NCBI GenBank assembly: GCA_965229695.1
Contig: OZ245921.1
Location: 1,736,001-1,800,000 of the forward strand
Direction: 5' to 3'
DNA from: JANSYL01 sp965229695
GTDB taxonomy: Bacteria > Pseudomonadota > Alphaproteobacteria > Rhodobacterales > Rhodobacteraceae
DNA: 64,000 nt
In this document: piece by piece, positions 25,710 to 34,443 of the stretch
Layout: each line of letters starts with the position of its first letter
How positions within the stretch are numbered: position 1 is the stretch's first letter
Made by a program: the position numbers and the translations under genes
The notes under the pieces: model-generated
What the model was told of the DNA's origin: nothing
What the model saw: the letters and a program-made list of their open reading frames with translations, nothing else
Database searches by the model: none

Positions 25710-25731
25710 GCCGCGCGCTGCCGCGCGCGGC
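25710..25731 (-). repeat. Intercistronic GC hairpin between hpf and ptsN
   Basis: A perfect 9-bp stem (GCCGCGCGC at 25710-25718 with its complement at 25723-25731, loop TGCC) lies in the 49-bp gap. It has no following U-tract, so it is more likely an mRNA-stability or partial-termination hairpin than a full terminator. Confidence 0.5.
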
Positions 25732-25739
25732 TGGTCGTA

Positions 25740-26336
25740 TTAGGACGCGGGTTTCGCGTCGCTCGATCCGGGGTCGATCCACCCAACGTTGCCGTCGTCG
25801 CGTCTGTAGACCACATTCACCCCGTTATGTCCTTCGTTTCGGAACACCAGCACAGGCGCCCCGGCAATTTCCATCTGCATCACGGCCTCGCCTACTGATA
25901 ACGACGGAACCCGGGTTTCCATCTCAGCGACAATGATCGGTTGCAAAGTTTCGGGCTCGGACGCGTCATCCTCATTGTCCTGAGCTCCGGCGAGCACATA
26001 CATCGGTGCATCCAGAACATCAACGGGGTGCTGGCGTTCGCGGTGATGGTCTTTCAAACGCCGTTTATAGCGCCGCAATTGCTTTTCCATCTTGTCGCAG
26101 GCGCTATCGAAGGCTGCGTAAATCTGATGGTCATGGCCTTTGGCCGAGGCTGTCAAACCGGTGGAAAGATGGACCGTGACTTCGGCCACAAATTCGGCCC
26201 CGCTGCGCGAAAAAATGATATGGGCGTCGGTCGGCCGTTCGGCGTATTTCTCCATGACCCCGCTCAGGCATTCCTTGACATGGGTCTGCAAGGCATCGCC
26301 GATATCGATCTGTTTTCCGCTGATTTGATAGCGCAT
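25740..26336 (-). CDS. hpf: Long-form ribosome hibernation promoting factor
   Basis: HPF/RaiA family, 198 residues, which dimerises and silences 70S ribosomes in stationary phase. The N-terminal domain (about residues 1-105) starts MRYQISGKQIDIGDALQTHV and has HIIFSRSGAEFVAEVTVHLS and the basic CDKMEKQLRRYKRRLKDHHR helix. The C-terminal dimerisation domain (about 140-198) has EAVMQMEIAGAPVLVFRNEG and VNVVYRRDDGNVGWIDP, so it is the long form. The frame extends upstream 62 codons, but the ATG at 26336 has GGAGGACC just before it. A TTGACA on the minus strand at 26522-26517 could be a -35 box, but I found no good -10 at the proper distance. Confidence 0.94.
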   Translation of the reverse strand: MRYQISGKQIDIGDALQTHVKECLSGVMEKYAERPTDAHIIFSRSGAEFVAEVTVHLSTGLTASAKGHDHQIYAAFDSACDKMEKQLRRYKRRLKDHHRERQHPVDVLDAPMYVLAGAQDNEDDASEPETLQPIIVAEMETRVPSLSVGEAVMQMEIAGAPVLVFRNEGHNGVNVVYRRDDGNVGWIDPGSSDAKPAS

Positions 26337-26543
26337 AGGTCCTCCACAAATGTGGCGCACACAGCTGATCCGGGCCGTTAAGCCAGGGGTGTGCAGCCGA
26401 AAGCTGTTCGTGTGCTGAAATGCAAATGTGCCCAATCCTGTCCGAAACGAACCGTTGGAATCAGAGATGAAGCAAGCGCGAACATCAGGTGTATTTGGCG
26501 ATGAAAACGGGTCTGCTGTCAACGTATAGCGGTGACGCAGTGG

Positions 26544-27308
26544 TTAAGATCGGCGGAAGCTTTGGCCCAGGTAAACGCGGCGCACGTTTTCGTCTTGCAC
26601 AACCTCATCCGGGGTGCCGGACATGATGATCGCGCCATCATGCAAGATGTACGCGCGATCCACAATTTCCAATGTTTCCCGAACGTTATGGTCGGTGATC
26701 AGCACCCCGATACCGCGTGTCTTAAGCTCGGAGACCAAGCCGCGAATATCGCCGACGGCAATCGGGTCGACCCCGGCAAATGGTTCATCAAGCAGCACAT
26801 AACGCGGCTTGGAGGCGAGGCAGCGTGCGATTTCCGCGCGCCGCCGTTCACCGCCCGACAAGGATAGCGCAGGCGCGCGCCGCAAATGGCCGATTGAAAA
26901 CTCTGATAGCAGATCTTCCAATCGGTCCCGACGCGTGGCGCGGTCGCGTTCGACCACCTCTAGGATGGCCATGATGTTGTCTTCGACCGACAGGCCGCGA
27001 AAGATCGACATTTCCTGGGGCAGATACCCGATCCCGGCGCGGGCACGGCGATACATCGGGTAAAGCGTCACATCCTGCCCATCGATGGTGACGGTGCCGC
27101 CATCGGGCGTGATCAGCCCCGCGATGCAATAAAACGATGTGGTTTTGCCCGACCCGTTTGGCCCCAGCAGCGCCACAACCTCCCCCCGCTTGAGCGACAG
27201 GGACACATCGCGGATCACCGGCCGCTTGCGATAGCTTTTGCGCAGGTTGTCGACCTCAAGGCCGTGCTGGCCATCGGTCACGGTCAGCGAGGGGGCAGGA
27301 TCACTCAT
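26544..27308 (-). CDS. lptB: LPS export ABC transporter ATP-binding protein LptB
   Basis: A 254-residue ABC ATPase energising LPS transport with LptFG and LptCA. Walker A is GPNGSGKTT, the Q-loop is YLPQEMSIFRGLSVEDNIMA (the LptB signature), the ABC signature is LSGGERRRAEIARCLA, and Walker B is YVLLDEPFAGVD. The start at 27308 (ATG AGT GAT) overlaps the lptA stop by 8 nt and is preferred over the 33-codon extension. It is followed by a 207-bp gap and then hpf. In gammaproteobacteria rpoN lies between lptB and hpf, but here it is absent. Confidence 0.96.
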   Translation of the reverse strand: MSDPAPSLTVTDGQHGLEVDNLRKSYRKRPVIRDVSLSLKRGEVVALLGPNGSGKTTSFYCIAGLITPDGGTVTIDGQDVTLYPMYRRARAGIGYLPQEMSIFRGLSVEDNIMAILEVVERDRATRRDRLEDLLSEFSIGHLRRAPALSLSGGERRRAEIARCLASKPRYVLLDEPFAGVDPIAVGDIRGLVSELKTRGIGVLITDHNVRETLEIVDRAYILHDGAIIMSGTPDEVVQDENVRRVYLGQSFRRS

Positions 27309-27807
27309 CATCGCCACCCGTTTCCAATAGGGTGCGCACGCGGCCTTCGACGGTGCCGTTGCCGGTTTCCATGTCCATGACAAACACATCACCCGCAACC
27401 GTGGCATTGCCTTGGGTCACCAAGACATTGCCGGTCATCCGCAACATGCCGCTGATCACGTCATAGCGGGCATCATTGCCTTCGGCAGCGTCTTCGCCCT
27501 GGGTGATTAGGACGCCACCGGTGGCGAACATTTCGTCCATCTCACGCCCGGTATCGGTGTCGCTATAGGTCACGCGCACGCGGGCGGCCGCCATCCGCAA
27601 ATCGCCCTGCACCACCACCACATTGCCGGTAAAGATCGCCTCGCCGGTATCCTGATCAACGCTGAGCGTATCGGACACAACCTCAATCGGTTCGTCCGAA
27701 TCACGTTCCTCGCCGCCAAATCCAACCTCAACCTGGGCGAAGCTTTCACTGGCGAAAAAAAGGATGCAGGCCAAGCCTGCAAGGCAGCTGAAAATGACGT
27801 GGCGCAT
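27301..27807 (-). CDS. lptA: LPS transport periplasmic protein LptA
   Basis: A 168-residue exported OstA-fold protein that forms the periplasmic bridge for LPS. The signal peptide is visible as FSCLAGLACILFFASESFAQ, with cleavage after the AQ expected. The beta-jellyroll repeats appear in VSDTLSVDQDTGEAIFTGNV, VVQGDLRMAAARVRVTY and ARYDVISGMLRMTGNVLVTQ. It lies 9 nt downstream of lptC and overlaps lptB. The length is near that of other alphaproteobacterial LptA proteins. It is identified by fold-like patterns and by operon position. Confidence 0.92.
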   Translation of the reverse strand: MRHVIFSCLAGLACILFFASESFAQVEVGFGGEERDSDEPIEVVSDTLSVDQDTGEAIFTGNVVVVQGDLRMAAARVRVTYSDTDTGREMDEMFATGGVLITQGEDAAEGNDARYDVISGMLRMTGNVLVTQGNATVAGDVFVMDMETGNGTVEGRVRTLLETGGDDE

Positions 27808-27816
27808 TGGTTTTCC

Positions 27817-28422
27817 TTAGTCCCCAGTGCCATATAGCAGGCGGACGCCGTTGGTAAAATGAAGAACCGCAGCACCACTGGGCCCGCTTAACTCCATCGC
27901 GCCCGCTTCAAGCTCAAAATCAGGGCCGCGGCCGTGGACCGGGCCGGGCGACACCAGCGAAAGCCCTTCGCCAATGCCGATGGTCATCGCGTCGCTGTTC
28001 AAATGATACCCGTCCGACGTGCGCATCCTGACATCGCCCATAAGATCGGCGATCTGGTCGATCAAATCGACCTGTCCATCATTGGCGTTCAGCACCGCGT
28101 TGCCGCCATCGTCGGTCGACAGTTCCAGTTCCACCTCGACCGTTTCCAGGAAAATCTGGCTGGTTGCACGCGAGGATTGCAAAATACTGTCAGCGATCAG
28201 CGTGATCTCGCGCCCATCATCCAAGGTGCTGGCAAAGCGTGGCTGCGACAGGCGCTGTTCAATGGCGACCTGATCAAGGTCCAGTTCCGTCAACGGCAGA
28301 GCTGCGTCGGGATCGGGCGTGCGCGAAAACAGGAAAAGCGATGCCAACAGCCCCAAGGCCAGGGTCGGAAGCGCGATTTTCACCCAAGAGACGATGGTCG
28401 AATATCGGTTCGTCCGCGCCAT
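27817..28422 (-). CDS. lptC: LPS export protein LptC
   Basis: A 201-residue inner-membrane anchored protein that joins LptBFG to LptA. One N-terminal transmembrane helix is seen (KIALPTLALGLLASLFLFSR, about residues 15-34), followed by a periplasmic beta-rich domain with DDGREITLIADSILQSSRAT and VRMRTSDGYHLNSDAMTIGI, similar to the YrbK/LptC family. Position in lptC-lptA-lptB supports the call. The upstream gene is a short RNase D, 9 nt away, so all four may be cotranscribed. Confidence 0.9.
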   Translation of the reverse strand: MARTNRYSTIVSWVKIALPTLALGLLASLFLFSRTPDPDAALPLTELDLDQVAIEQRLSQPRFASTLDDGREITLIADSILQSSRATSQIFLETVEVELELSTDDGGNAVLNANDGQVDLIDQIADLMGDVRMRTSDGYHLNSDAMTIGIGEGLSLVSPGPVHGRGPDFELEAGAMELSGPSGAAVLHFTNGVRLLYGTGD

Positions 28423-28431
28423 GCCGGGTGA

Positions 28432-29043
28432 TCAATGCGCGAAAATGTCGATTTCGGGCCAACCCGCCAGATCAAGCTTTGCCCGCGTAGGAAGGAAATC
28501 AAATGCGGCTTGGGCCAAATCACGGCGGCCTTCGCGGGCCAGACGCCGTTCTAGCTTGTCCTTCAGACGGTGCAGGTACAAGACGTCCGAAGCTGCATAA
28601 GCCTTTTGCGCCTCACTCAGCGTTTCCGCCCCCCAATCCGAGCTTTGTTGCTGTTTCGAGATATCGATATCCAGCAGTTCTTGCAGCAGGTTCTTCAGCC
28701 CATGGCGGTCGGTATAGGTGCGCACCAGTTTTGACGCGATCTTGGTGCAAAAGACCGGCGCGGTCAGCGCGCCAAACGCGTGATACATGACCGCGATATC
28801 GAACCGACCAAAATGAAACAGCTTAAGGACATCCGGGTTGGTCAAAAGCCTGACCAGGTTGGGCGCCTCGGTCTGGCCTTGGGCGATTTGGACCAGATGC
28901 GCATCGCCATCGCCCGCCGAAAGCTGCACCACACACAGCCTATCGCGATGTGGGTTCAACCCCATGGTTTCACAGTCGATCGCAACCACCGGGCCTAAAT
29001 CCAAGCCGTCGGGCAAATCGTTCTGATGCAAATGGATGGTCAA
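28432..29043 (-). CDS. Short ribonuclease D-like DEDDy 3'-5' exonuclease
   Basis: A 203-residue exonuclease with only the catalytic domain of RNase D. The DEDDy residues are visible as AIDCETMGL (Asp/Glu, about residues 23-25), FHFGRFDIAVM (Asp, about 82) and YAASDVLYLHRL (Tyr-x3-Asp, about 149-153). The HRDC domains of E. coli RNase D are absent, typical of this alphaproteobacterial subfamily. The start is TTG with GAGG upstream. It precedes lptC. tRNA or other RNA trimming is the likely role, inferred from family only. Confidence 0.88.
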   Translation of the reverse strand: MTIHLHQNDLPDGLDLGPVVAIDCETMGLNPHRDRLCVVQLSAGDGDAHLVQIAQGQTEAPNLVRLLTNPDVLKLFHFGRFDIAVMYHAFGALTAPVFCTKIASKLVRTYTDRHGLKNLLQELLDIDISKQQQSSDWGAETLSEAQKAYAASDVLYLHRLKDKLERRLAREGRRDLAQAAFDFLPTRAKLDLAGWPEIDIFAH

Positions 29044-29084
29044 ATCTACCTCGATCCTGCTGCGCGTCGGCTGTCGGAGAGGGA

Positions 29085-29171
29085 TGGTGCCCAGGAGAGG
29101 ACTCGAACCTCCACGTCCATACGGACACTAGCACCTGAAGCTAGCGCGTCTACCAATTCCGCCACCTGGGC
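29085..29171 (-). tRNA. tRNA-Leu (anticodon CAG)
   Basis: An 87-nt class II tRNA gene on the minus strand. The 7-bp acceptor GCCCAGG/CCTGGGC, D arm (GCGGAATTGGTAGACGC), anticodon stem CTAGC/GCTAG with loop TTCAGGT (anticodon CAG), a long variable arm (GTCCGTATGGAC) and T arm GGAGGTTCGAGTCCTC all fold. The 3' CCA is encoded, with discriminator A. It reads CUG leucine codons, which are very common in this genome. Direct visual folding supports this strongly. Confidence 0.96.
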
Positions 29172-29243
29172 CGGTGTCGTGAGAGCGGCAGATACTGCGG
29201 GGGCCAGGGCGTGTCAACGGCCTGAGGCGGGAAAATGCCCGGC

Positions 29244-32200
29244 TTAGTAATCGCGTTCGAAAAACACACCCACGCTGCTATCGCCATCCGAGGAAAAACT
29301 GCCGCGTGCGGTGATGTTGTCGGTCAGGTCGATATTCAGCGACAGATCGGTTTCGCCACTCGCGCCCAGGGTCAGGTCGGTATAGACATTATTCGACAGA
29401 TACCGCCCAGCACGCACGGCGGCATTGCCGGTTTCATCGGTCTGGAAATCCAGATCGTCCAACCCCGTCCCCTCACGCAGGCTGGCGAAAATGCCCGATT
29501 GTGACGATCCACCAGCCAGGCCAGCCGCCGCATCGGCCAGTTGCAGCAATTGAACCGGCGATAGGGCGGAAACAGATCGCCCGAACAAAAGCTGCGCAAG
29601 CACCTCATCCTCGGGCAAGGCCGGATCCGACGAGAAGCTAATTTCGGGCGCGGAAATTAGGCCGATCAAGCCGACATCGATGCGGTACCCCGGCGTGCGG
29701 CTGCTGGCCAGTAGTCGGATAAATGGATCGAAATTGCCCTGCAGCGTGGCCGAGCCTTCGGACAGGTCCAGCCGTGTCCCTAGGATCGATAACCGCCCCC
29801 GGATCAGATCGAAGCGCCCGGCGGGGATGACATTTGCGCTGGTTCCGCCCAGGCGCAGCGTGCCACCCAGTTCGGCATCCAACCCGCGCCCGCGTAGAAA
29901 GACCCGGCCAGGGGCGGTGATCGTGAGGTCCAGGCCAAGATTGCCGACCGCACTGCCAGAGCCGGTTTGAACCAGGCCCGCGGCAATCCTGGTTTGGCGC
30001 TCGGCGAAGCTTTCGCCGATATGGGTGATCTGGGGGATTTGCGCGGTGCCCAGGCCGGTTTCCGGCACGCGCAGCTCGGTTTCGCCCAAAGTGATGGTGC
30101 CCGACACCTGCGCCGATCCGGTCAGGTTTCCGGCATAGGTTAGATCGGCGCTGGTGATCCGTGTTTCGTATAAGGTTGGGTCGACCAGGCGCAGGTCGCG
30201 GCCTTGGATGGTGATTTGGGCAGGTAGGCCCGGGTCGAGCAGGCTGACCCGGGCGTCAGCTTGCACCTGACCGCCGGTGCCGATCCGACCGCTCAAAACG
30301 GTCGAAACCGCACCATTGCTTAAGCCGCCGCTCAGCGACACGGATTCGAGGGCTGTTTGGATCGTGGGCAGCGCCACGCGAACGCCGGAGGCTGAGAATT
30401 GGCCGGATAGCCCAGCAATCTCGGGCGCGCCGCTTAATGCCAAATCGAACCCCAGATTGCCCGAGACGGATCGGGGCGCGATAGCGCGGTTGGCCAGCGC
30501 GAGGGGGAGTTGACCATTGGCGGTCAGATCGACATGGCCATTTGGCAGGCCAACCAGGCCCTGCAGCGCCACGGTAACGCCAGCGGGACCATCGATTTGC
30601 GCTTGGGTCTGCCAGGGGTCGCTGCCTTGTCGTTCCAGCGACAAACGTGCGCTGACAGGCCCCGGTACGACCGGCACGAAGCGGCCCAGATTGGCCAGTT
30701 CAACATTGGCAACAAGCGCGCCAAGGTCCGCGCTCAAGCGTCCTTGGGCCTCAAGATCCAGCTCGGCGGCGTCCAGGTTCAATGCCTCAAGGCTTATGCC
30801 GGTTTCGTCGCGCCGCGCTTGCAGGGTCAGGGTCGTGTCGCCGGCCAGCAGTTCTGAGGGCAACCCCTCGACAATCTCAAGATCACGCCCGGTACCGGTT
30901 AGCGTGAGGTCGAATGCGCCTGAAAGCGCCTCGATCTGCCCCTCCAAGCTGCCGGTCACCGATCCGGCCAAAGTTTGTCCGGCCACCGCCGCGAAGCGCG
31001 TCAGGTCTTCTGCAATCGCATCAACGCCCAGGGCAATTTGCACCGCCATGCCCGATGCCGCGACCGATGCCGCGCCAGTCAGAGCCACATCGCCCGCGCG
31101 CAGGTCTAGATTGGTCAGAAAGACCGGCGCGCCTTCGATCCAGGACAGATCGCTGCGCAGGCTGTGGTCCTCGCCAAGCGCTTGGGAAAGCGCTGGGTCG
31201 CGATGCCGAAGGCCTTGGGTATCGGCAGAGAGGGAGGCGACAACCGCGCTAACCGCGCCGTCTTGTTCGGTGATCGCGCCGGCGATCTCGGCGCTGATCT
31301 GCGCGATGCTAAGCGTGTCGGCATCCAAGCCTTGGACCAAGAACTGACCGCTGACACGTTCGCCCTCGGCGGCATCGAAAAAGATGTCCAAATCCGCCGC
31401 GCCAATCCGCAGGTCTTGGTTGGGGATCGGTAACCGAACGCTGGGCGCGTTCGGGTCGGCCAAACGCCCGGTCAGATGGAAGGCCTGGGGGTGGCCATCA
31501 GCCCGCAGGGCGACATCGCCGCTGAGCGAAAGCGCCGCGCTGCGCAGCGATAGCCCCTCCAACGCGATCCGGCCATCTTCAAACAGGGTGACCTGGCTTT
31601 GCAGCGTAACATCATCGCCGAAGAAATCCCGATAGTCTGCAATGACCAGGGGTGAGATATCGCCACCCAAATCCACAGCGATCACATGATCACCGGTTTC
31701 AGTTTGACTGCGGCTGGTCACCTGCCCGCCAAAACGCGGGGTGCCATTGCTGGCCAGCGCGATATCTGCGGTGAAATCAGTGATGGGCCCGCTGCCGTTG
31801 GCGGAAAGGGACAGAGCCGGGCGATCTGGCAGGTTCAGCAGGTCTGAAATCAGGCCCCCGGCGGCTTCCTCCAGTGATAGGGACAGCGACAATTCGCGGG
31901 TGGTGTTGGTGTAGCGCGTGTCGAGGTCAAACACCCCTTGCGGGCCATCTTGCCGGATCAATTCCAGATTTGCGTGTCCGTCGCCCTCGGCCAAAGAGGC
32001 GCTGCCTTGGAAGGAAAACTGCGCTGCCTGGCCAAGAATCGGTTCGCCAAGCGACAATTCTGCGATGGCGACCTCGGCGATTTGAATTTCGACCGGCAGC
32101 TCTGGCAGGGCAAAGGGCGTCGCCTCCGCCGGGCGCAAATCGGGACCACTGGCAGGCAGGGGCGTGCGCAGCACCTGCAATCGTTCGGCTGTCAGCGCTT

Positions 32201-32495
32201 GGACATCCAGCACCCCGCGAAGGAGCGCGGATCGGGTCCATTCAAGCTGCGCCTCCTCCAAGATCAGCCACTCGCCTTCGGCATCCGAAATTGTCAGGCG
32301 CTCCAGTTGCGCGGCGGAGGACAGCGCGCCACGAAACCCGGTTAGGTCGACATCGAACCCATCACCGGCAGAAAGCTGTTCCTCCAGAAAACGTTCAAGC
32401 CGCGTGCCGTCCGCTTCGGCATTTTCTTGCGCCAAGGCTGCGGGCGTCACGCTCATCGCCAGGCCAAATGCCAAGGGGATCGCTGCGCGCCGCAT
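29244..32495 (-). CDS. tamB: Translocation and assembly module inner-membrane protein TamB
   Basis: A 1083-residue AsmA-like bridge protein of the TamAB system, which moves phospholipid and assists some outer-membrane proteins. A signal or anchor sequence IPLAFGLAMSVTPAALAQ is at the N-terminus. The body is a long run of short beta repeats rich in Ala, Gly, Asp and Leu. The C-terminal TamB (DUF490) domain holds GGTLRLGGTSANVIPAGRFD and DRNTxxS-like segments ending in SLNIDLTDNITARGSFSSDG. It overlaps the tamA stop by 1 nt (TGATG). Its length (E. coli 1259) is normal for alphaproteobacteria. Confidence 0.92.
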   Translation of the reverse strand: MRRAAIPLAFGLAMSVTPAALAQENAEADGTRLERFLEEQLSAGDGFDVDLTGFRGALSSAAQLERLTISDAEGEWLILEEAQLEWTRSALLRGVLDVQALTAERLQVLRTPLPASGPDLRPAEATPFALPELPVEIQIAEVAIAELSLGEPILGQAAQFSFQGSASLAEGDGHANLELIRQDGPQGVFDLDTRYTNTTRELSLSLSLEEAAGGLISDLLNLPDRPALSLSANGSGPITDFTADIALASNGTPRFGGQVTSRSQTETGDHVIAVDLGGDISPLVIADYRDFFGDDVTLQSQVTLFEDGRIALEGLSLRSAALSLSGDVALRADGHPQAFHLTGRLADPNAPSVRLPIPNQDLRIGAADLDIFFDAAEGERVSGQFLVQGLDADTLSIAQISAEIAGAITEQDGAVSAVVASLSADTQGLRHRDPALSQALGEDHSLRSDLSWIEGAPVFLTNLDLRAGDVALTGAASVAASGMAVQIALGVDAIAEDLTRFAAVAGQTLAGSVTGSLEGQIEALSGAFDLTLTGTGRDLEIVEGLPSELLAGDTTLTLQARRDETGISLEALNLDAAELDLEAQGRLSADLGALVANVELANLGRFVPVVPGPVSARLSLERQGSDPWQTQAQIDGPAGVTVALQGLVGLPNGHVDLTANGQLPLALANRAIAPRSVSGNLGFDLALSGAPEIAGLSGQFSASGVRVALPTIQTALESVSLSGGLSNGAVSTVLSGRIGTGGQVQADARVSLLDPGLPAQITIQGRDLRLVDPTLYETRITSADLTYAGNLTGSAQVSGTITLGETELRVPETGLGTAQIPQITHIGESFAERQTRIAAGLVQTGSGSAVGNLGLDLTITAPGRVFLRGRGLDAELGGTLRLGGTSANVIPAGRFDLIRGRLSILGTRLDLSEGSATLQGNFDPFIRLLASSRTPGYRIDVGLIGLISAPEISFSSDPALPEDEVLAQLLFGRSVSALSPVQLLQLADAAAGLAGGSSQSGIFASLREGTGLDDLDFQTDETGNAAVRAGRYLSNNVYTDLTLGASGETDLSLNIDLTDNITARGSFSSDGDSSVGVFFERDY

Positions 32496-34306
32496 CAGAA
32501 CGCCTGCCCAATGCCGATATAAAGGAACAATTCCTGCCCAAAACGCCCGTCGCTGGCTGGCGTGCCCAGATCGATGCGAATGGGCCCAAAAGGCGTGTCA
32601 TAGCGCAGGCCGAACCCGGCCCCGGCATGATAATCCGACGCGCCGCCGCCAAAATCGTCCGTGGTGATCAGGCCGAAATCGGCAAAGCCCACGACCCCAA
32701 AATCGGTATCACCGATGTCATGCCGCAGCTCGCCCGACAGGCCCAGAAAGCTGCGCCCGCCGCTGGCCACGCCGTTTTGCAGCGCGCCAAGGGCCTGGAA
32801 ATCCTGCCCACGCACAGTGCCGGAGCCGCCGGAATAGAACAGCGCATCAGGTGGGATATCGGTGATATCCGCCCCGGTGATGGTGCCAAGTTGGAACCGC
32901 CCGGCAAGGCGCGTACGATCCGACGCGCCAAAGCCGCGATAGGCGCGGGCATCCAGGGTCATCCGCGCGCCGCCCTCACCGCCGAAGGCCAGGAAGGGGG
33001 CAAGCTCAAGCTCGCCAAAGGCGCCGGCGCGGGCATCCAGCGGGTTGTCGCGGTTGTCATAGGTCACACCGATGGGCAGCGTCGCCAGCGTGACGCTGCG
33101 ATTGCCAAGCGCGTCGTCGATTTCGCTTTGGGTGATGGTGATGCCCGCGCGCGCTGTTGTCGTGCGGCTGATCCAATGCTCGACGCCAATGCCCGCGGCG
33201 ATCGAGGCAAGCTCATAAAGCGGTTCGTCCAGCCAGGCGCCATCCAGCGTTAGGTTCAGGGTCGTGTCGGCGGTGAAGGTGGCGGGGCGATCAAGCCGCG
33301 CGCCCAGTTCTATATCGGGCCGCCCATCGCCCGTGCCGATCCCCGCGACCGAGGCATCAAAACGCAGTCGTTCGCCCCCGCCAAGCAGGTTGCGATGCAG
33401 CCAATAGGTCGACACAGCCGATCCGTCGGAAGATGACAGCTCGACCCCAAATCCCAAGCGGCGCAGGGGCGCTTCGTCAATGATGGCGGCGTAATCCATC
33501 ACATCGCCTGCGCGCAGCGGCTGGGTCTCAAGGCTGACGGCCGAAAACACCCCGGTGTCGCGCAGCCGTTCCTCAACGCGTTCCAGGGCCGCTGGTGAGT
33601 AAATCTCACCCGTCGGCAGACCGGCGATGGCAATGATCCGTTCGGGGCGCATCCGTTCATGGCCCTGCGGCAGTAGGTTGCCAAAGGTCACGACTGGCCC
33701 TGGGTCCAGCGTGACATCGACATTCAACACGGCCTCACGGTTGCGGGCGGTGATGCGTTGCGATCCGACATCGGCCAGCGCATGGCCTTGGTTGCGCCAG
33801 CCATCCAAGCCAGCTTCGGTGGTTTCGCGCAGCAGGGGGGTAGAGGCCGCGCCGCCAGGCCGGAACCCCTCCGGCAGTTCGGTGTTGCCGGCCAGCGGCG
33901 CGATTTGGGCCTGGCCCAGGCGAAAGGGGGCACCGGTGGCGATGTCTATCTGGATGCGATCGACGCGGGCAGGCGCGGAAAAGGGCGACAGCCGCGCGGC
34001 ATCACGCCCGTCCAAGCGGATATTGATGATGGGGGCAAAATATCCGGCCTCATAAAGTACACCGATCAGCCGCCCATAATCGCTGCGGGCAGCGGCCACG
34101 ATGTCTTGTCCTGATCGCGCCGTTCCATCTTCGCTGGGGCGCAAAAGCAGCGAGGTTCCCCGCAGCCGATCGACCAGATCGCCCGAGGCGCCCTGGGCGC
34201 TTAACGTCACCTCTTGCGCCTCGGCCATAGCCGATAGCGCGGCCAGGCCCACCCCAAAGAGCAAGCCGAACCGCCAGCGAAAACCAGGCAGGCGAAGCGC
34301 AGACAT
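32495..34306 (-). CDS. tamA: Outer-membrane translocation assembly protein TamA
   Basis: An Omp85-family beta-barrel, 603 residues. After a signal peptide (LLFGVGLAALSAMAEA) come POTRA-like domains (about residues 30-260), including APARVDRIQIDIATGAPFRL and RNREAVLNVDVTLDPGP. Then a 16-stranded barrel follows, with the Omp85 lid signature FYSGGSGTVRGQDFQALGAL and a C-terminal Phe in LYIGIGQAF, as required by Bam. It is first in the tamA-tamB unit and divergent from the NDUFA9-like gene. The pairing with tamB makes TamA more likely than BamA. Confidence 0.94.
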   Translation of the reverse strand: MSALRLPGFRWRFGLLFGVGLAALSAMAEAQEVTLSAQGASGDLVDRLRGTSLLLRPSEDGTARSGQDIVAAARSDYGRLIGVLYEAGYFAPIINIRLDGRDAARLSPFSAPARVDRIQIDIATGAPFRLGQAQIAPLAGNTELPEGFRPGGAASTPLLRETTEAGLDGWRNQGHALADVGSQRITARNREAVLNVDVTLDPGPVVTFGNLLPQGHERMRPERIIAIAGLPTGEIYSPAALERVEERLRDTGVFSAVSLETQPLRAGDVMDYAAIIDEAPLRRLGFGVELSSSDGSAVSTYWLHRNLLGGGERLRFDASVAGIGTGDGRPDIELGARLDRPATFTADTTLNLTLDGAWLDEPLYELASIAAGIGVEHWISRTTTARAGITITQSEIDDALGNRSVTLATLPIGVTYDNRDNPLDARAGAFGELELAPFLAFGGEGGARMTLDARAYRGFGASDRTRLAGRFQLGTITGADITDIPPDALFYSGGSGTVRGQDFQALGALQNGVASGGRSFLGLSGELRHDIGDTDFGVVGFADFGLITTDDFGGGASDYHAGAGFGLRYDTPFGPIRIDLGTPASDGRFGQELFLYIGIGQAF

Positions 34307-34443
34307 GATTTAACTCCTAGGTCGCGCTGCGGGTGATGGCCAGCCGCATTTGTGTGAGCTATGAAATTGGGACGATTTGCGCCTTGTTCGGAGTTTTGAC
34401 GCGGCGTATGTCCGGCTTAAACGACGACCGGAGGACGGCACCC

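Noticed and set aside
31874..33253. 459-codon plus-strand frame across the tamB/tamA junction
   Set aside because: The tamAB proteins on the minus strand are continuous and have signal peptides and family motifs, whereas this frame is proline- and arginine-rich with no domain.
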